Assembly (NCBI GenBank): GCA_009841005.1
Contig: VXMR01000130.1
Span: forward strand, 1 to 54,192
Length of the DNA stretch: 54,192 nucleotides
DNA from: Gemmatimonadales bacterium
GTDB lineage: Bacteria > Gemmatimonadota > Gemmatimonadetes > Palauibacterales > Palauibacteraceae
Reading direction: 5' to 3'
Shown: piece after piece, positions 42,541 to 51,648 of the stretch
Layout: each line of letters begins with the position of its first letter
Numbering within the stretch: position 1 is the first letter of the stretch
Notes under the pieces: generated by a model
Database searches by the model: none
What the model saw: the letters and a program-made list of their open reading frames with translations, nothing else
What the model was told of the DNA's origin: nothing
Program-made: the position numbers and the translations under genes

Positions 42541-44199
42541 ATGATTCCGTCCGCGGCCCTCCCGGAAAGGGGGACTCGCCCTGCTCCGTTCCGGGGCGCG
42601 AACGTCGTCCGATTTCTGTGCCTGCTGGGGCTCTTCCCGACGTCCGCGGCGCAGGCGCAGGACCGCGCGGGCGCCATCATCGACACGGTCATCATCGGCC
42701 GGCAGGACGTCTTCCCGGAGGATGCCGCAGCCGGAAACTTCATCTACCGGCTCGGCAACGGACTGCACGGGACGACGCAGCCCTGGGTCATCCGCCGCGA
42801 GCTGCTCCTGGGGCCGGGGACGCCCTACGACTCGCTCCTGGCCGCCGAGAGCGAACGGAACCTCCGCCGCCTCGGCCTCTTCCGCCGGGTCCGCGTGGAC
42901 ACCGCCCGCGTCGACGGGAAACTCGCGCTGAGCGTGAGAACGCGCGACGCGTGGAGTCTGCAGCCGCGCATCACGGGGCGGCTCGCAGCGGACGGCACGC
43001 TGACCGGCACCTTCGGGGTCACCGAGATCAACCTTGCGGGCAGCGGAAACGCCATGCGCGTGTGGTACGTCCGTGAGACCGACCGCGACGGCATGGATCT
43101 CCGGCTGACGTCGAATCGACTGGCCTCCACCCGGCTCGCGGCCAACGCGACGTGGCTCAACCTGTCGGACCGCGACGTCGTCGCGTGGCGCCTGTCGAAT
43201 CCCTTCCGCGCGCTCTCGGACCGCTCGGCGTTCTATTACGAGGGACGGGACTTCCAGGGGCGTATCCCGCAGTACGTGCGCCACAATCCGGACAGCCTCC
43301 AGACGATCGAGTGGCGGCGGCGAGCCCACATCCACCGCCTGACGGGAGCGATCGCGCCGATCGCGAGTCCGCGGAAGTTCCTCCGCATCGGGGCAACGCT
43401 CGAAGTCCGGCATGAGGAACACCTCCGGCTCGAACATCCCGGCGTCAATCCGGACAGCCTCGACGCCACGGTGCCGGACTCCGTGTACGGGCTCATCGGC
43501 GTATACGCCGAATGGCGGCGGGCCCGCTTCGAGCGCGTGCAGCGCTTCAACGGGTTTTCCGAGGAGGATCAGGATCTCAGCGACCGCGTGTTCGTCTCCG
43601 TCAAGCTCGCCCACGAACGCCTGGGATACAGGTCGACGGGAATCGGAACGCGTCTTCTCCTGTCGTCCGGAAGGCGGGCGGGCCCCGCGATTCTCAAGGG
43701 TGTGCTCGACGGCGGCGGCCTCTTCAACTCGGCGGGCCTCGACTCCGGCTACGTCTTCGGCACCGGAACGGCGGCGGTGCGGGAGACGGAGCGGAACACG
43801 ACGTTTCTGCAGGCATCCGCAGGGGTCCAGGAGTCGCCCCGCCCGGGCTCCGAGCACGACATCGGCTTCCAGATATTGCCGCGCCTCTGGGGTCCACACG
43901 CGTTCGTGGGCACCCGCACGGTGCGCGCGACGCTCGAACACCGCTCCTACCTGGTGGACAACTTCTACAACCTGTTCGGGCTCGGCGTCGGCGCCTTCGT
44001 CGACTATGGAGGCGCCTGGTACCCGGACCAGGATTCGAGGCTGGGCGGCAACATCGGGGTCACCGTGTTCGGAGGATCCCCGCTCTCCTCCTTCGCGCAG
44101 GTAACGAACCTCAATGTCGGTTACCGCTTCGGCGGAGGGATCGGTGAGAGCGAGAGATCGAGGTGGGCCTTCAGCGCCGGCGGCGGTTTACGATTCTGA
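42541..44199 (+). CDS. outer-membrane protein with POTRA-like domain and beta-barrel (BamA/Omp85-like)
   Basis: A 552-residue exported protein. A signal peptide (FLCLLGLFPTSAAQAQ) precedes a POTRA-like module (about 75-135, with IRRELLLGPGTPYDSLLAAESERN, split here as IRRELLLGPG and PYDSLLAAE, then NLRRLGLFRRVRV). The rest is strand-rich and ends in LRF, with Gly/aromatic alternation typical of a barrel (SFAQVTNLNVGYRFGGG). Only one POTRA is evident, while BamA has five, so this is an Omp85-superfamily relative of unknown role rather than BamA itself. ATG 42541 has no obvious Shine-Dalgarno; it may be reached by coupling from folK. Confidence 0.72.
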   Translation: MIPSAALPERGTRPAPFRGANVVRFLCLLGLFPTSAAQAQDRAGAIIDTVIIGRQDVFPEDAAAGNFIYRLGNGLHGTTQPWVIRRELLLGPGTPYDSLLAAESERNLRRLGLFRRVRVDTARVDGKLALSVRTRDAWSLQPRITGRLAADGTLTGTFGVTEINLAGSGNAMRVWYVRETDRDGMDLRLTSNRLASTRLAANATWLNLSDRDVVAWRLSNPFRALSDRSAFYYEGRDFQGRIPQYVRHNPDSLQTIEWRRRAHIHRLTGAIAPIASPRKFLRIGATLEVRHEEHLRLEHPGVNPDSLDATVPDSVYGLIGVYAEWRRARFERVQRFNGFSEEDQDLSDRVFVSVKLAHERLGYRSTGIGTRLLLSSGRRAGPAILKGVLDGGGLFNSAGLDSGYVFGTGTAAVRETERNTTFLQASAGVQESPRPGSEHDIGFQILPRLWGPHAFVGTRTVRATLEHRSYLVDNFYNLFGLGVGAFVDYGGAWYPDQDSRLGGNIGVTVFGGSPLSSFAQVTNLNVGYRFGGGIGESERSRWAFSAGGGLRF

Positions 44200-44229
44200 C
44201 GGAGTTCTCCGGTCCCCGGACGCACGGCG

Positions 44230-44739
44230 CTAGGGCAGCAGGATGCCGCCGGCGACGAGGAGTTGCTCGCCGCCCTCGAGTTCGTACCTCGCCTCGACGA
44301 AGGGCGTGAACCCGACGAGGGGGAAGCGGAATCCGGCGATGACGTTCAGGCCGGACCGCCGCTCCGAAACCCCTTCTCTTCCGTTGGACGGAACCTTTTC
44401 CCACGCCAGGTTGAGTCCGCCGCCGGCGTACGGGACCAGGTTCGTGACCCGATCGAGCGGGATGTCCACGAGGACGTTCACGTTGAGTTCGTGGTAGTCG
44501 TAGTCGCCGCCGGGATCGCCGAGGCCCGAGTCGGGGAAGAAGTAGTCGAAGGACCCGGCGAGCCAGGCCCCGGGGGCGATCCAGGGCAGCGACAGCTGCG
44601 CGCGCGGGCCGAGGCCGAAGTCCGCGTCGTCCCCGAAGGTGACCTGGCCCCCGGCCTTGAATTCCTGCGCGGCCAGGGGCGGCCCGCCCACGACGACCGC
44701 GAGCAGAACGATGAGCGACCCCGACGTTCTTCGACGCAT
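44230..44739 (-). CDS. small outer-membrane beta-barrel-like protein
   Basis: A 169-residue exported protein. A signal peptide (SLIVLLAVVVGGPPLAAQ) is followed by strand-like segments (AGSFDYFF, ELNVNVLVDI, LVPYAGGGLNL, GLNVIAGFRFPL, FVEARYEL), suggesting an 8-stranded barrel of the OmpX/OmpW-like kind; no family is certain. ATG 44739 has GGAGGGG upstream; the longer open frame is rich in Ser/Arg without signal character. It is convergent with the POTRA/barrel gene (30-base gap) and divergent from the DUF3810-like gene (155-base gap). In the divergent gap I see no strong promoter boxes. Confidence 0.75.
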   Translation of the reverse strand: MRRRTSGSLIVLLAVVVGGPPLAAQEFKAGGQVTFGDDADFGLGPRAQLSLPWIAPGAWLAGSFDYFFPDSGLGDPGGDYDYHELNVNVLVDIPLDRVTNLVPYAGGGLNLAWEKVPSNGREGVSERRSGLNVIAGFRFPLVGFTPFVEARYELEGGEQLLVAGGILLP

Positions 44740-44894
44740 ATTCCCCTCCCCCGTTTCTCGAACTCCCCGCTTCCTGGACTCGCCGTCGGTCCCGCTCCGG
44801 CTTCCGACAGGAGTGGGACGCCGCGAAGGCCCCGACGGTTGCACCCGGCCCGTCGATCCCGAACTTTCGTCCACCGACCCGCGTACGAGGCCCC

Positions 44895-45806
44895 ATGGAA
44901 AGACTCCGGATCCCCAACCTAGCGACGTACCTGCCGGTCGCGCCTTCCGATCTGCTTCTCGCCGCCCCCGTTGCGGCCCGGGTCCTCTTCGGTCTGAGCC
45001 CGGCCGGGCGGGTCGTGCAGGCGGCGGCGCTCGGCGTGTACGCGGGCAGCGCGCTCCTCGACTGGGCGGTTCGGGCGGACGCCCGTCGCGTGAACTTCGA
45101 GGACGCGTTCGGCTTCGACCCGCTCTCCCCGCCCCCGGCGTCGGAGGAGGAGCGGATGCGGGACGTCGAAGGTCTCGTCGAGCGGCTGAACGCGAATTAT
45201 GTGCCGCTGGAGACGCCGCGGAAGGAACTGGCGGAACAGGTCGACCTGTGTCTCACCGATTTTCTTGCGGAGCACACGGGCCAGCGTCTGGAGACGAGTT
45301 CGCAGGTCCGGGAGTTCATGCTGGCGCAGATCGTCTTCCCCTTCGCGCTCGGGGCGGCGGACCCCCTGACCGGGGACGTCGCGATCTTCCGGAGCACGGG
45401 CATCTTCGAACCCCATGTGATCGCGCACGAGTTCTGCCACCGCAAGGGATACATGAAGGAAGTCGAGGCGCAGGTCCTCGGCTACTTCGCCCTGTTGCAT
45501 TCGGGTGAGGCCGTCCTCGAGCAGTCGGCCCACTGCGAGCGCCTGGACCGCCAACTCTGGGTGCTGGCGGAGCGGGACGCCGCTGCGTACAACGATCTCC
45601 TCGCCGAGATCGGACTTCGGGAGGAGTTGAAGGATGCCTTCGCCGTGCGCCACCCGGCCGAGGGTCCGGTCAGCGGCGTCGTGGGTCCGATGATGAAAAA
45701 CGCCTACAACGCCCGCATGAAGCTCACGGGGCAGAACGGCCTCTCCGACTACGACGAAGGCTTCACGAACTTCCTCCTCGCGACCGAGCGAACCGCCGAC
45801 TCGTGA
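44895..45806 (+). CDS. membrane-bound zinc metallopeptidase, DUF3810-like
   Basis: A 303-residue protein with one or two N-terminal membrane spans (DLLLAAPVAARVLFG and AAALGVYAGSALLDW). The zinc-peptidase motif HEFCH (178-182) is followed by RKGYMKEVEAQ, giving a possible third ligand Glu at 189 or 191. This layout (HExxH, then K/R-G-x-x-x-E-x-E-A) resembles the DUF3810 family of uncharacterised metallopeptidases. The active site is predicted to lie outside the cytoplasmic membrane but orientation is not proven. GAGG lies 4 bases before the ATG. Its stop overlaps the next GTG by 4 bases (GTGA), so it is coupled with the antiporter. Confidence 0.78.
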   Translation: MERLRIPNLATYLPVAPSDLLLAAPVAARVLFGLSPAGRVVQAAALGVYAGSALLDWAVRADARRVNFEDAFGFDPLSPPPASEEERMRDVEGLVERLNANYVPLETPRKELAEQVDLCLTDFLAEHTGQRLETSSQVREFMLAQIVFPFALGAADPLTGDVAIFRSTGIFEPHVIAHEFCHRKGYMKEVEAQVLGYFALLHSGEAVLEQSAHCERLDRQLWVLAERDAAAYNDLLAEIGLREELKDAFAVRHPAEGPVSGVVGPMMKNAYNARMKLTGQNGLSDYDEGFTNFLLATERTADS

Positions 45807-47758
45807 ACCTCCAGGATCCGGCGCTCACCTTCGCCCTCGCCGTCACCGCGGGCGTCGTTGCGCAGTCGGTCGCGCGACACGCACGCGTACCCGGCATCCT
45901 CTTCCTGCTCGCGACCGGCATCCTCCTCGGGCCGGCCTTCGCCAACATCGTGCGGCCCGACACGCTGGGGGAAGGTCTCAACCCCATCGTCGGGCTGGCC
46001 GTCGCGGTGATCCTCTTCGAGGGCGCGCTGCAACTCAACCTCGACCGGCTGCGGCGCGAGGCGGTGACGATCCGCCGCCTGATCACGCTCGGCGCGCTCG
46101 TCACGATCGCAGGGGCCACCGTCACGGCGATGCTCGCGCTGGGCTGGAGCCTCCGCATCGCGTTGCTGTTCGGGGCGCTCGTCTCGGTCACGGGTCCGAC
46201 GGTGATCAACCCGCTCACGCGGCGGATTCGCCTGCGAAACAACCTGCGGACGATCCTCGAGGCGGAGGGCGTGCTCATAGATCCGGTCGGCGCGATCCTC
46301 GCGGTCGTCGCGTTCGAGTTGGCGCTCGCGTCGACGGCGGGCGACGTTGGGGCCGGTTTCCTCGGCCTCCTCACGCGCCTGGGCCTCGGCTCCGTCATCG
46401 GCGTGGCCGGAGGGTTCATCATCGGAGGACTATTGAGGATGCGGCGTGCGATCCCGTCCGATCTTCGGAACATCTTCACGCTCGCCTGCGTCCTCGCGCT
46501 CTACCAGGGTTCGCACGCCATCCTGCCCGAAAGCGGCATCATGACCGTCGCGATCGCCGGCCTCGTCGTCGGCAACATGGGGCCCCGGCACGCGCGCGAA
46601 CTCGTCGAGTTCAAGGAGCAGCTCACCTTCCTGCTCGTGGGGCTCCTCTTCGTCCTCCTGTCGGCGGCGGTGGACCTCGGCGACGTGCGCGCGCTGGGGG
46701 TGGGCGGGATCGTGACCGTGATCGTCCTCGTCGCCGTCGTCCGTCCCCTCTGTGTTCTCCTCTGCACCTGGGGCGCCGGTCTCAGCCGCAACGAGCAGGC
46801 GTTCCTCGCCTGGCTCGCTCCGCGCGGGATCGTCGCCTTCGCCGTCTCGTCGCTGTTCGCGGCGGAACTCGCGCACAGCGGGATGGAGGTGGAAGGCAAC
46901 CAGCTGCGGGCGATGGTTTTCCTCGTCATCGCCGTCACCGTCGTCGTCCTCGGCGGGACCGGCGGGCTCATGGCGCGTCTGCTGGGGGTACGGAAACCGT
47001 CCAACCACGGGTTCGCCGTCGTCGGGGCGAATCCCATCGGACGCGCGCTCGCCCGAACCCTGCGCCTCGCCCGCCGCGGGGATGCACCCATCGTTCTCAT
47101 CGACACGAACCCGACGGAAGCGGGGGCGGCGGAGAGCGACGGCTTTCGCGTCGTGCTCGGTAACGCGAACGAGTCGCGCGCGCTCCTGAAGGCGGGGGTC
47201 GAATCGCGCCGCGCCCTCGTCGCCCTCACGCCGAACGAAGGCGTGAACCTGCTCATTGCCAAACGGGTCGGGGAAAGCTGCCCGGGCGTGAGCCGCCTCG
47301 TGGCCATCGATCCGCTCACGCCGGGAGTCGGACCCGAGCAGGTCGAGGAGGGCGGCGCCTCGGTACTGTTCGGGCTCGGGATCGACTACGAGCGCTGGGC
47401 ACACAACTTCCGGCGGGACCGCGTGGAGATCGAACCTCTCATCTTCGAGGGCCTCGCCGGGCTGCGCATCCCCCAGATCGACGCGCTCGCCGACCGCCGG
47501 CTCCCCGCCCTCGCCCTCGTGCATCGCCGCGGCAAGCGCGAACAGCCGGTGTCGAGCGACACGACGCTGAAGCCCGGCGACGTCGTCTGGTTCGGCTGGC
47601 TGCGCGGACAGGCGGAAATCGTCGAACCGCGTCTCGCCCGGGCCGGATTCCGCCGCCCGGACGTCGAGAGCCCGGAGGACGGCGGCGGGACGGCGGAGGA
47701 AAACATCCCCGGCGCCGGTGGCACACCGTTCGTTGACGGGCCAGATTCGGACCGATGA
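45803..47758 (+). CDS. cation:proton antiporter (CPA family) with C-terminal TrkA-type regulatory domains
   Basis: A 651-residue inner-membrane antiporter for Na+ or K+ against H+. About 13 spans occupy residues 5-390. EGVLIDPVGAIL contains the DP pattern of CPA1 antiporters. A TrkA-N-type nucleotide-binding domain begins at FAVVGANPIGRALA (near 400), and a TrkA-C-like segment lies at about 530-600 (LKPGDVVWF). Such domains let NAD(H) or nucleotides gate transport; this is known for the family, not shown here. The GTG start overlaps the metallopeptidase stop and its stop overlaps the next ATG (ATGA). It probably serves ion and pH homeostasis. Confidence 0.88.
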   Translation: MNLQDPALTFALAVTAGVVAQSVARHARVPGILFLLATGILLGPAFANIVRPDTLGEGLNPIVGLAVAVILFEGALQLNLDRLRREAVTIRRLITLGALVTIAGATVTAMLALGWSLRIALLFGALVSVTGPTVINPLTRRIRLRNNLRTILEAEGVLIDPVGAILAVVAFELALASTAGDVGAGFLGLLTRLGLGSVIGVAGGFIIGGLLRMRRAIPSDLRNIFTLACVLALYQGSHAILPESGIMTVAIAGLVVGNMGPRHARELVEFKEQLTFLLVGLLFVLLSAAVDLGDVRALGVGGIVTVIVLVAVVRPLCVLLCTWGAGLSRNEQAFLAWLAPRGIVAFAVSSLFAAELAHSGMEVEGNQLRAMVFLVIAVTVVVLGGTGGLMARLLGVRKPSNHGFAVVGANPIGRALARTLRLARRGDAPIVLIDTNPTEAGAAESDGFRVVLGNANESRALLKAGVESRRALVALTPNEGVNLLIAKRVGESCPGVSRLVAIDPLTPGVGPEQVEEGGASVLFGLGIDYERWAHNFRRDRVEIEPLIFEGLAGLRIPQIDALADRRLPALALVHRRGKREQPVSSDTTLKPGDVVWFGWLRGQAEIVEPRLARAGFRRPDVESPEDGGGTAEENIPGAGGTPFVDGPDSDR

Positions 47759-48921
47759 AGATCCACACCGCCCGGCGGACCCACGGCTTCACGGAATCCG
47801 TGATCCGGATGATGACCCGGCTCTCGAACGAGCACGGTGCCATCAACCTGTCGCAGGGCTTCCCCGACTTCGAGTCGCCCGACACGCTGAAGATCGGTGC
47901 CGCGCGCGCGATCTACGACGACGTGAACCAGTACGCGATCACGTGGGGCGCGAAACGGTACCGCGACGCGCTCGCCGCGAGCTACCGCGACTGGTACGGG
48001 CTCGACGTCGATCCGGAAGCGCACCTCACGATCACCTGCGGCGCGACCGAGGCGATGATGGCCGTGCTCCTGGCGGTCGTGGACCCGGGGGAGGAAGTCA
48101 TCGTCTTCGAGCCGTTCTACGAGAACTACGGCCCGGACACGACGCTCTGCGACGCAACCCCCGTGTTCGTGCCGCTGACCGCGGAGTGGCAGATCGACTT
48201 CGACCGCCTGCGCGCGGCGTTCAGCGACCGGACGCGCGCGATCATCGTGAACACCCCGAACAACCCCACGGGCCGCGTGTTCAGCCGCGACGAACTCGAG
48301 AAGATCGCGATCCTGTGCCAGGAGTTCGACGCCTACGCGATCACCGACGAGGTCTACGAGCACATCCTCTACGATGGGGCGCGGCACATTCCGATGGCGA
48401 CGCTTCCCGGCATGCGGGATCGGACGATCACGATCAGCGCCGCCTCGAAGACGTTCGCGGTCACGGGCTGGCGGATGGGGACGATTGTGGCGCATCCGGA
48501 GTTGTCGGACGCCATCCGCAAGGTCCACGACTTCCTCACCGTGGGAGCCGCCGCGCCGCTCCAGGAAGGGGTGGCCACCGGCCTCGAGATGCTGCCCCCG
48601 TCCTATTATGAGGGGCTCGCGGACGTGTACGGCGCGAAACGGGACCTCTTCTATCCCGCGCTCGTCGAGGCCGGGTTCCACTGCCGCAAGCCGGAAGGCG
48701 CGTACTACGTCCTCGCGGACTTCTCGGACCTTTCCGATCTTCCTGACGACGAATTCGCCTTCTGGCTCACGCGCACGGTCGGCGTGGCTCCCGTCCCCGG
48801 ATCCAGCTTCTTCCACAACCCGGAGGATGGGCGCAAGCTCGTGCGGTTCGCCTTCTGCAAGACGGAAGCGCTGCTCGAGCAGGCCGCCGAAAGGCTCGTA
48901 ACGATCAAAGCCCGGGTGTGA
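47755..48921 (+). CDS. class I/II aminotransferase (kynurenine/methionine/glutamine-type)
   Basis: A 388-residue PLP enzyme. INLSQGFPDF is the N-terminal signature of the kynurenine aminotransferase / YbdL subgroup. TPNNPTGRVF, ITDEVYEH and the PLP lysine in SAASKTFAVTGWRMG (Lys232) follow, and Arg in VRFAFCK binds the substrate carboxylate. Likely donors are methionine, aromatic amino acids or glutamine. It overlaps the antiporter stop (ATGA) and the next gene start (GTGA), so it is inside a tightly coupled operon although its function is not obviously linked to ion transport. Confidence 0.9.
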   Translation: MKIHTARRTHGFTESVIRMMTRLSNEHGAINLSQGFPDFESPDTLKIGAARAIYDDVNQYAITWGAKRYRDALAASYRDWYGLDVDPEAHLTITCGATEAMMAVLLAVVDPGEEVIVFEPFYENYGPDTTLCDATPVFVPLTAEWQIDFDRLRAAFSDRTRAIIVNTPNNPTGRVFSRDELEKIAILCQEFDAYAITDEVYEHILYDGARHIPMATLPGMRDRTITISAASKTFAVTGWRMGTIVAHPELSDAIRKVHDFLTVGAAAPLQEGVATGLEMLPPSYYEGLADVYGAKRDLFYPALVEAGFHCRKPEGAYYVLADFSDLSDLPDDEFAFWLTRTVGVAPVPGSSFFHNPEDGRKLVRFAFCKTEALLEQAAERLVTIKARV

Positions 48922-50738
48922 AGCTCCCTTCGGTCGAGCGGCTCGCCGGAGCGGCGTGGGCGACGGCTCGGCGGTTCCCCGTCGTCCTGGCCTGCGCAGT
49001 CGTCGCCGCGATCGCCGCGATGCGCGCGATCAACGCGGAAACGGCGCTCGAGCTGCGCCTCCTGGCCTCGGCCAGTCTTGGTCTGCCGCTGCTTACCGGG
49101 CTCACCCTGTTCGCGGAGCGCTGGAAGCTCCCGCTGCCGCGGCACTGGGCGCTGCGCGGACTCGGCCTGGCCGTGCTCGCCCTCTACTACTGGCAGTGGC
49201 CGAGCTGGGGTGAGAACATCGCCGGTCTCCGCCATTTTCATCTGACCGCGACCCTGCATCTGCTCGTCGCCTTTATCGCCTACCTCGGCGTCCGCGAGCC
49301 GAACGGTTTCTGGCACTTCAACCGTACGCTCTTCTTCCGCTTCGGCCTCGGGGCGATCTACACGGGCGTCCTCTTCGGCGGACTCTCCATCGCCATGTTC
49401 GGCATCGAGAATCTCTTCAACATCGACATCGCCGATGAGAACTACGGCCGACTCTTCTTCTTCCTCGGCTTCGTCTTTCAGACGTGGTTCGTGCTCGCGG
49501 GCGTGCCGGACGATTTCGAGCAACTGGAACGCCGCGACGACTATCCCGCAGGTCTGCGCGTCTTCGCCCAATACGTGCTCCTCCCGCTCGTCGCCGTCTA
49601 TCTGATCATCCTCACCGCCTACCTCGGACGCGTCGTCATCACGACGACGTGGCCCAGCGGGTGGATCGGACTTCTCGTCTCCGCCCTCGCCGCCTTCGGC
49701 ATCCTGTCGCTCCTCCTCGTGCATCCGCGGCGCGGACAGGAGGACCACGCGTGGATCGACACGTACGCCCGCATCTTCTGGATCCTCATCATCCCGTCCA
49801 TCGTCATGCTCCTGCTCGCCATCGGGCAGCGCATCGAGCAGTACGGGATCACGGAGCGCCGGTATCTCCTGCTGCTGCTCGGGATCTGGCTGGCGGGCAC
49901 CGCCCTCTTCTACACGGTGACGCGGTCGCGCGAGATCAAGGGGATTCCGCTGACGCTGGCGATCATCGGCGCCGTCACTTTCGTTGGCCCCTGGTCCGCG
50001 TACGCCGTGGCCGAACGGAGCCAGACGGGCCGGCTCGAGGACCTGCTCTCGGCGCACGGCGTCCTGGCGGAGAGCAGGATCTCGCCGGCCGCCGTCGAGG
50101 TCCCGCCGGAGGACTGGCAACAGATCAACGATGTCCTGCTGTACCTGATTTCGTGGCATGGGACGTCCCCCATCGACGAATGGTTCGAGGGCGGGGTGGC
50201 GGCGGTGGATACGATCGGAGACGGAATGGCGGCCTCGATGCGGGTCGCGGAGGCCGGGCGCCGGGCGACGCTCATCGCGGACCATTTCGAACTCGTGCCG
50301 TCCGAGGGACTGCTCGCGGATCCCTACGGGTTCGTCGACATTTCGCCCCCGGGGGGCCGGAACGCGGCGATCACCGTGGCCGGCTTCGACCGGGCCGTCT
50401 TCGAGCGCAACCTCCTGGGAGGACGCTACCCGTTCGAGGGCGACTCCCTCACCTTCGAGGCCACTCCGGACAGCCTCGGTACGACGATCCGGCTCGGCGG
50501 GGACGAACTGGCCACGGTCTCGTTCGCCGAACTCATCGCGCGCGCCGGGCGCTCCGGGACCACGACCGCACCGGGAAGGGTGCAACTGCCTCCGGACTCG
50601 CTGCGGCTCGAGATCTCCGGGGCGGACGTGACGGCACGCATCCAGGTCACGCTGCTGCGGCTCCGTGACAGCGATGGGGAACGGCGACCGACCCGCGTCA
50701 CCGGCACGCTGCTCCTCGCGCCCCGCGAGGGCGGCTGA
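48918..50738 (+). CDS. DUF4153-like multi-pass membrane protein
   Basis: A 606-residue protein with about 11-12 membrane spans in residues 15-380, including NRTLFFRFGLGAIYTGVLF and SLLLVHPRRGQ near the middle. The last 200 residues are a soluble beta-rich domain (SPAAVEVPPEDWQQINDVLL, then PPGGRNAAITVAGFD). The first part matches the layout of DUF4153 proteins, whose role is unknown. The C-terminal domain is probably on the outer face of the membrane. The GTG start overlaps the aminotransferase stop by 3 bases. The next gene starts 160 bases later and may have its own promoter. Confidence 0.75.
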   Translation: MKLPSVERLAGAAWATARRFPVVLACAVVAAIAAMRAINAETALELRLLASASLGLPLLTGLTLFAERWKLPLPRHWALRGLGLAVLALYYWQWPSWGENIAGLRHFHLTATLHLLVAFIAYLGVREPNGFWHFNRTLFFRFGLGAIYTGVLFGGLSIAMFGIENLFNIDIADENYGRLFFFLGFVFQTWFVLAGVPDDFEQLERRDDYPAGLRVFAQYVLLPLVAVYLIILTAYLGRVVITTTWPSGWIGLLVSALAAFGILSLLLVHPRRGQEDHAWIDTYARIFWILIIPSIVMLLLAIGQRIEQYGITERRYLLLLLGIWLAGTALFYTVTRSREIKGIPLTLAIIGAVTFVGPWSAYAVAERSQTGRLEDLLSAHGVLAESRISPAAVEVPPEDWQQINDVLLYLISWHGTSPIDEWFEGGVAAVDTIGDGMAASMRVAEAGRRATLIADHFELVPSEGLLADPYGFVDISPPGGRNAAITVAGFDRAVFERNLLGGRYPFEGDSLTFEATPDSLGTTIRLGGDELATVSFAELIARAGRSGTTTAPGRVQLPPDSLRLEISGADVTARIQVTLLRLRDSDGERRPTRVTGTLLLAPREGG

Positions 50739-50897
50739 CGCAGGGCTGCCCGGACCGCCGGCCATCGACGGCGGCGGACAACCTTTCGGAGCGGGATTCG
50801 GTCGTAGTGGTTGGAACCTGACCGCGCACCCGCGCGTATGTCAGTGAGACAACCACAGCGAGCTTGCGGACACTCGACCTTTCCTCCTGGAGCCGAC

Positions 50898-51614
50898 GTG
50901 ACGTTCATTCGAAGAGTCGCCGCCGCCTTCACCCTCTGGGCCCTCGCGATCTGCGTGTGGGCCGCCCTTTCCCACCTCACGAGCCTGCCCGGACCGGCAA
51001 AGGCGAGTACGGCGACTCTGGAGGGGATGGCGAGCCTCGTCGAACGGGCGGATCCGCCGGGCTCGCTCCGCGCGCCGCGGTTTGCCGCAGAGCAGTTGCG
51101 CCGCACGGCACACACGGCCGGACGGATCAACGGAGGCATCGAGCGCGCCATCGGAGCCTGGCTGGACGGCCTCGGACACGACGCGGCCCACGGCCGGCAG
51201 GTGCGCTTCGGGTCCGCGGTAGTGGTCGGCGAACGGGATGCCAAGGCCGTCATCGGCAATGCCCACATGACGATCAGGATGGATGCGAGGTCCGATGCGG
51301 GCCGCGCGCGGCTCGCGGAACTCCATGGGCTGCGCCTGTCCGCGGGGAACCCGTTACGGACGCGAGACGCGGGAATCTGGATCGACCGGACCGAGAAGGC
51401 CCCGGCCGGATCGTCTGAAGCGGATCTCAAGCTGCACGCCGCGAGACACGGGGAGACGTTCTCCCTCAAGGCCGCGGAGGCGGGGTCCGCGCTGGATGAG
51501 GCGTCGATCAGACTGGATGTCGATGCCAACCTCGACCGGGACAAGCTCAAGAAGCGGCTTGAGAAGCTCCTCGATCTGCTGGAGGATCTGCAGGGGTTCG
51601 AGGGCGGCCGGTAG
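50898..51614 (+). CDS. unknown protein with N-terminal membrane segment
   Basis: A 238-residue protein that I do not recognise. One hydrophobic segment (about 5-27, AAAFTLWALAICVWAALS) serves as signal or anchor. The middle (about 60-190) has mixed alpha/beta character without known motifs, and the C-terminal 40 residues form a charged helix (RDKLKKRLEKLLDLLEDL), probably coiled coil. GTG 50898 is preferred because GGAG lies 5 bases upstream and the anchor follows at once. The 159-base gap before it carries no clear promoter. It may be co-transcribed with the exported His-rich protein 34 bases downstream. Confidence 0.65.
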   Translation: MTFIRRVAAAFTLWALAICVWAALSHLTSLPGPAKASTATLEGMASLVERADPPGSLRAPRFAAEQLRRTAHTAGRINGGIERAIGAWLDGLGHDAAHGRQVRFGSAVVVGERDAKAVIGNAHMTIRMDARSDAGRARLAELHGLRLSAGNPLRTRDAGIWIDRTEKAPAGSSEADLKLHAARHGETFSLKAAEAGSALDEASIRLDVDANLDRDKLKKRLEKLLDLLEDLQGFEGGR

Positions 51615-51648
51615 CTCGCGGATTTTCGGTACACGACGCCGGAACCCC

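Noticed and set aside
42541-44199. BamA itself
   Set aside because: Only one POTRA-like domain is visible and the length is too short.
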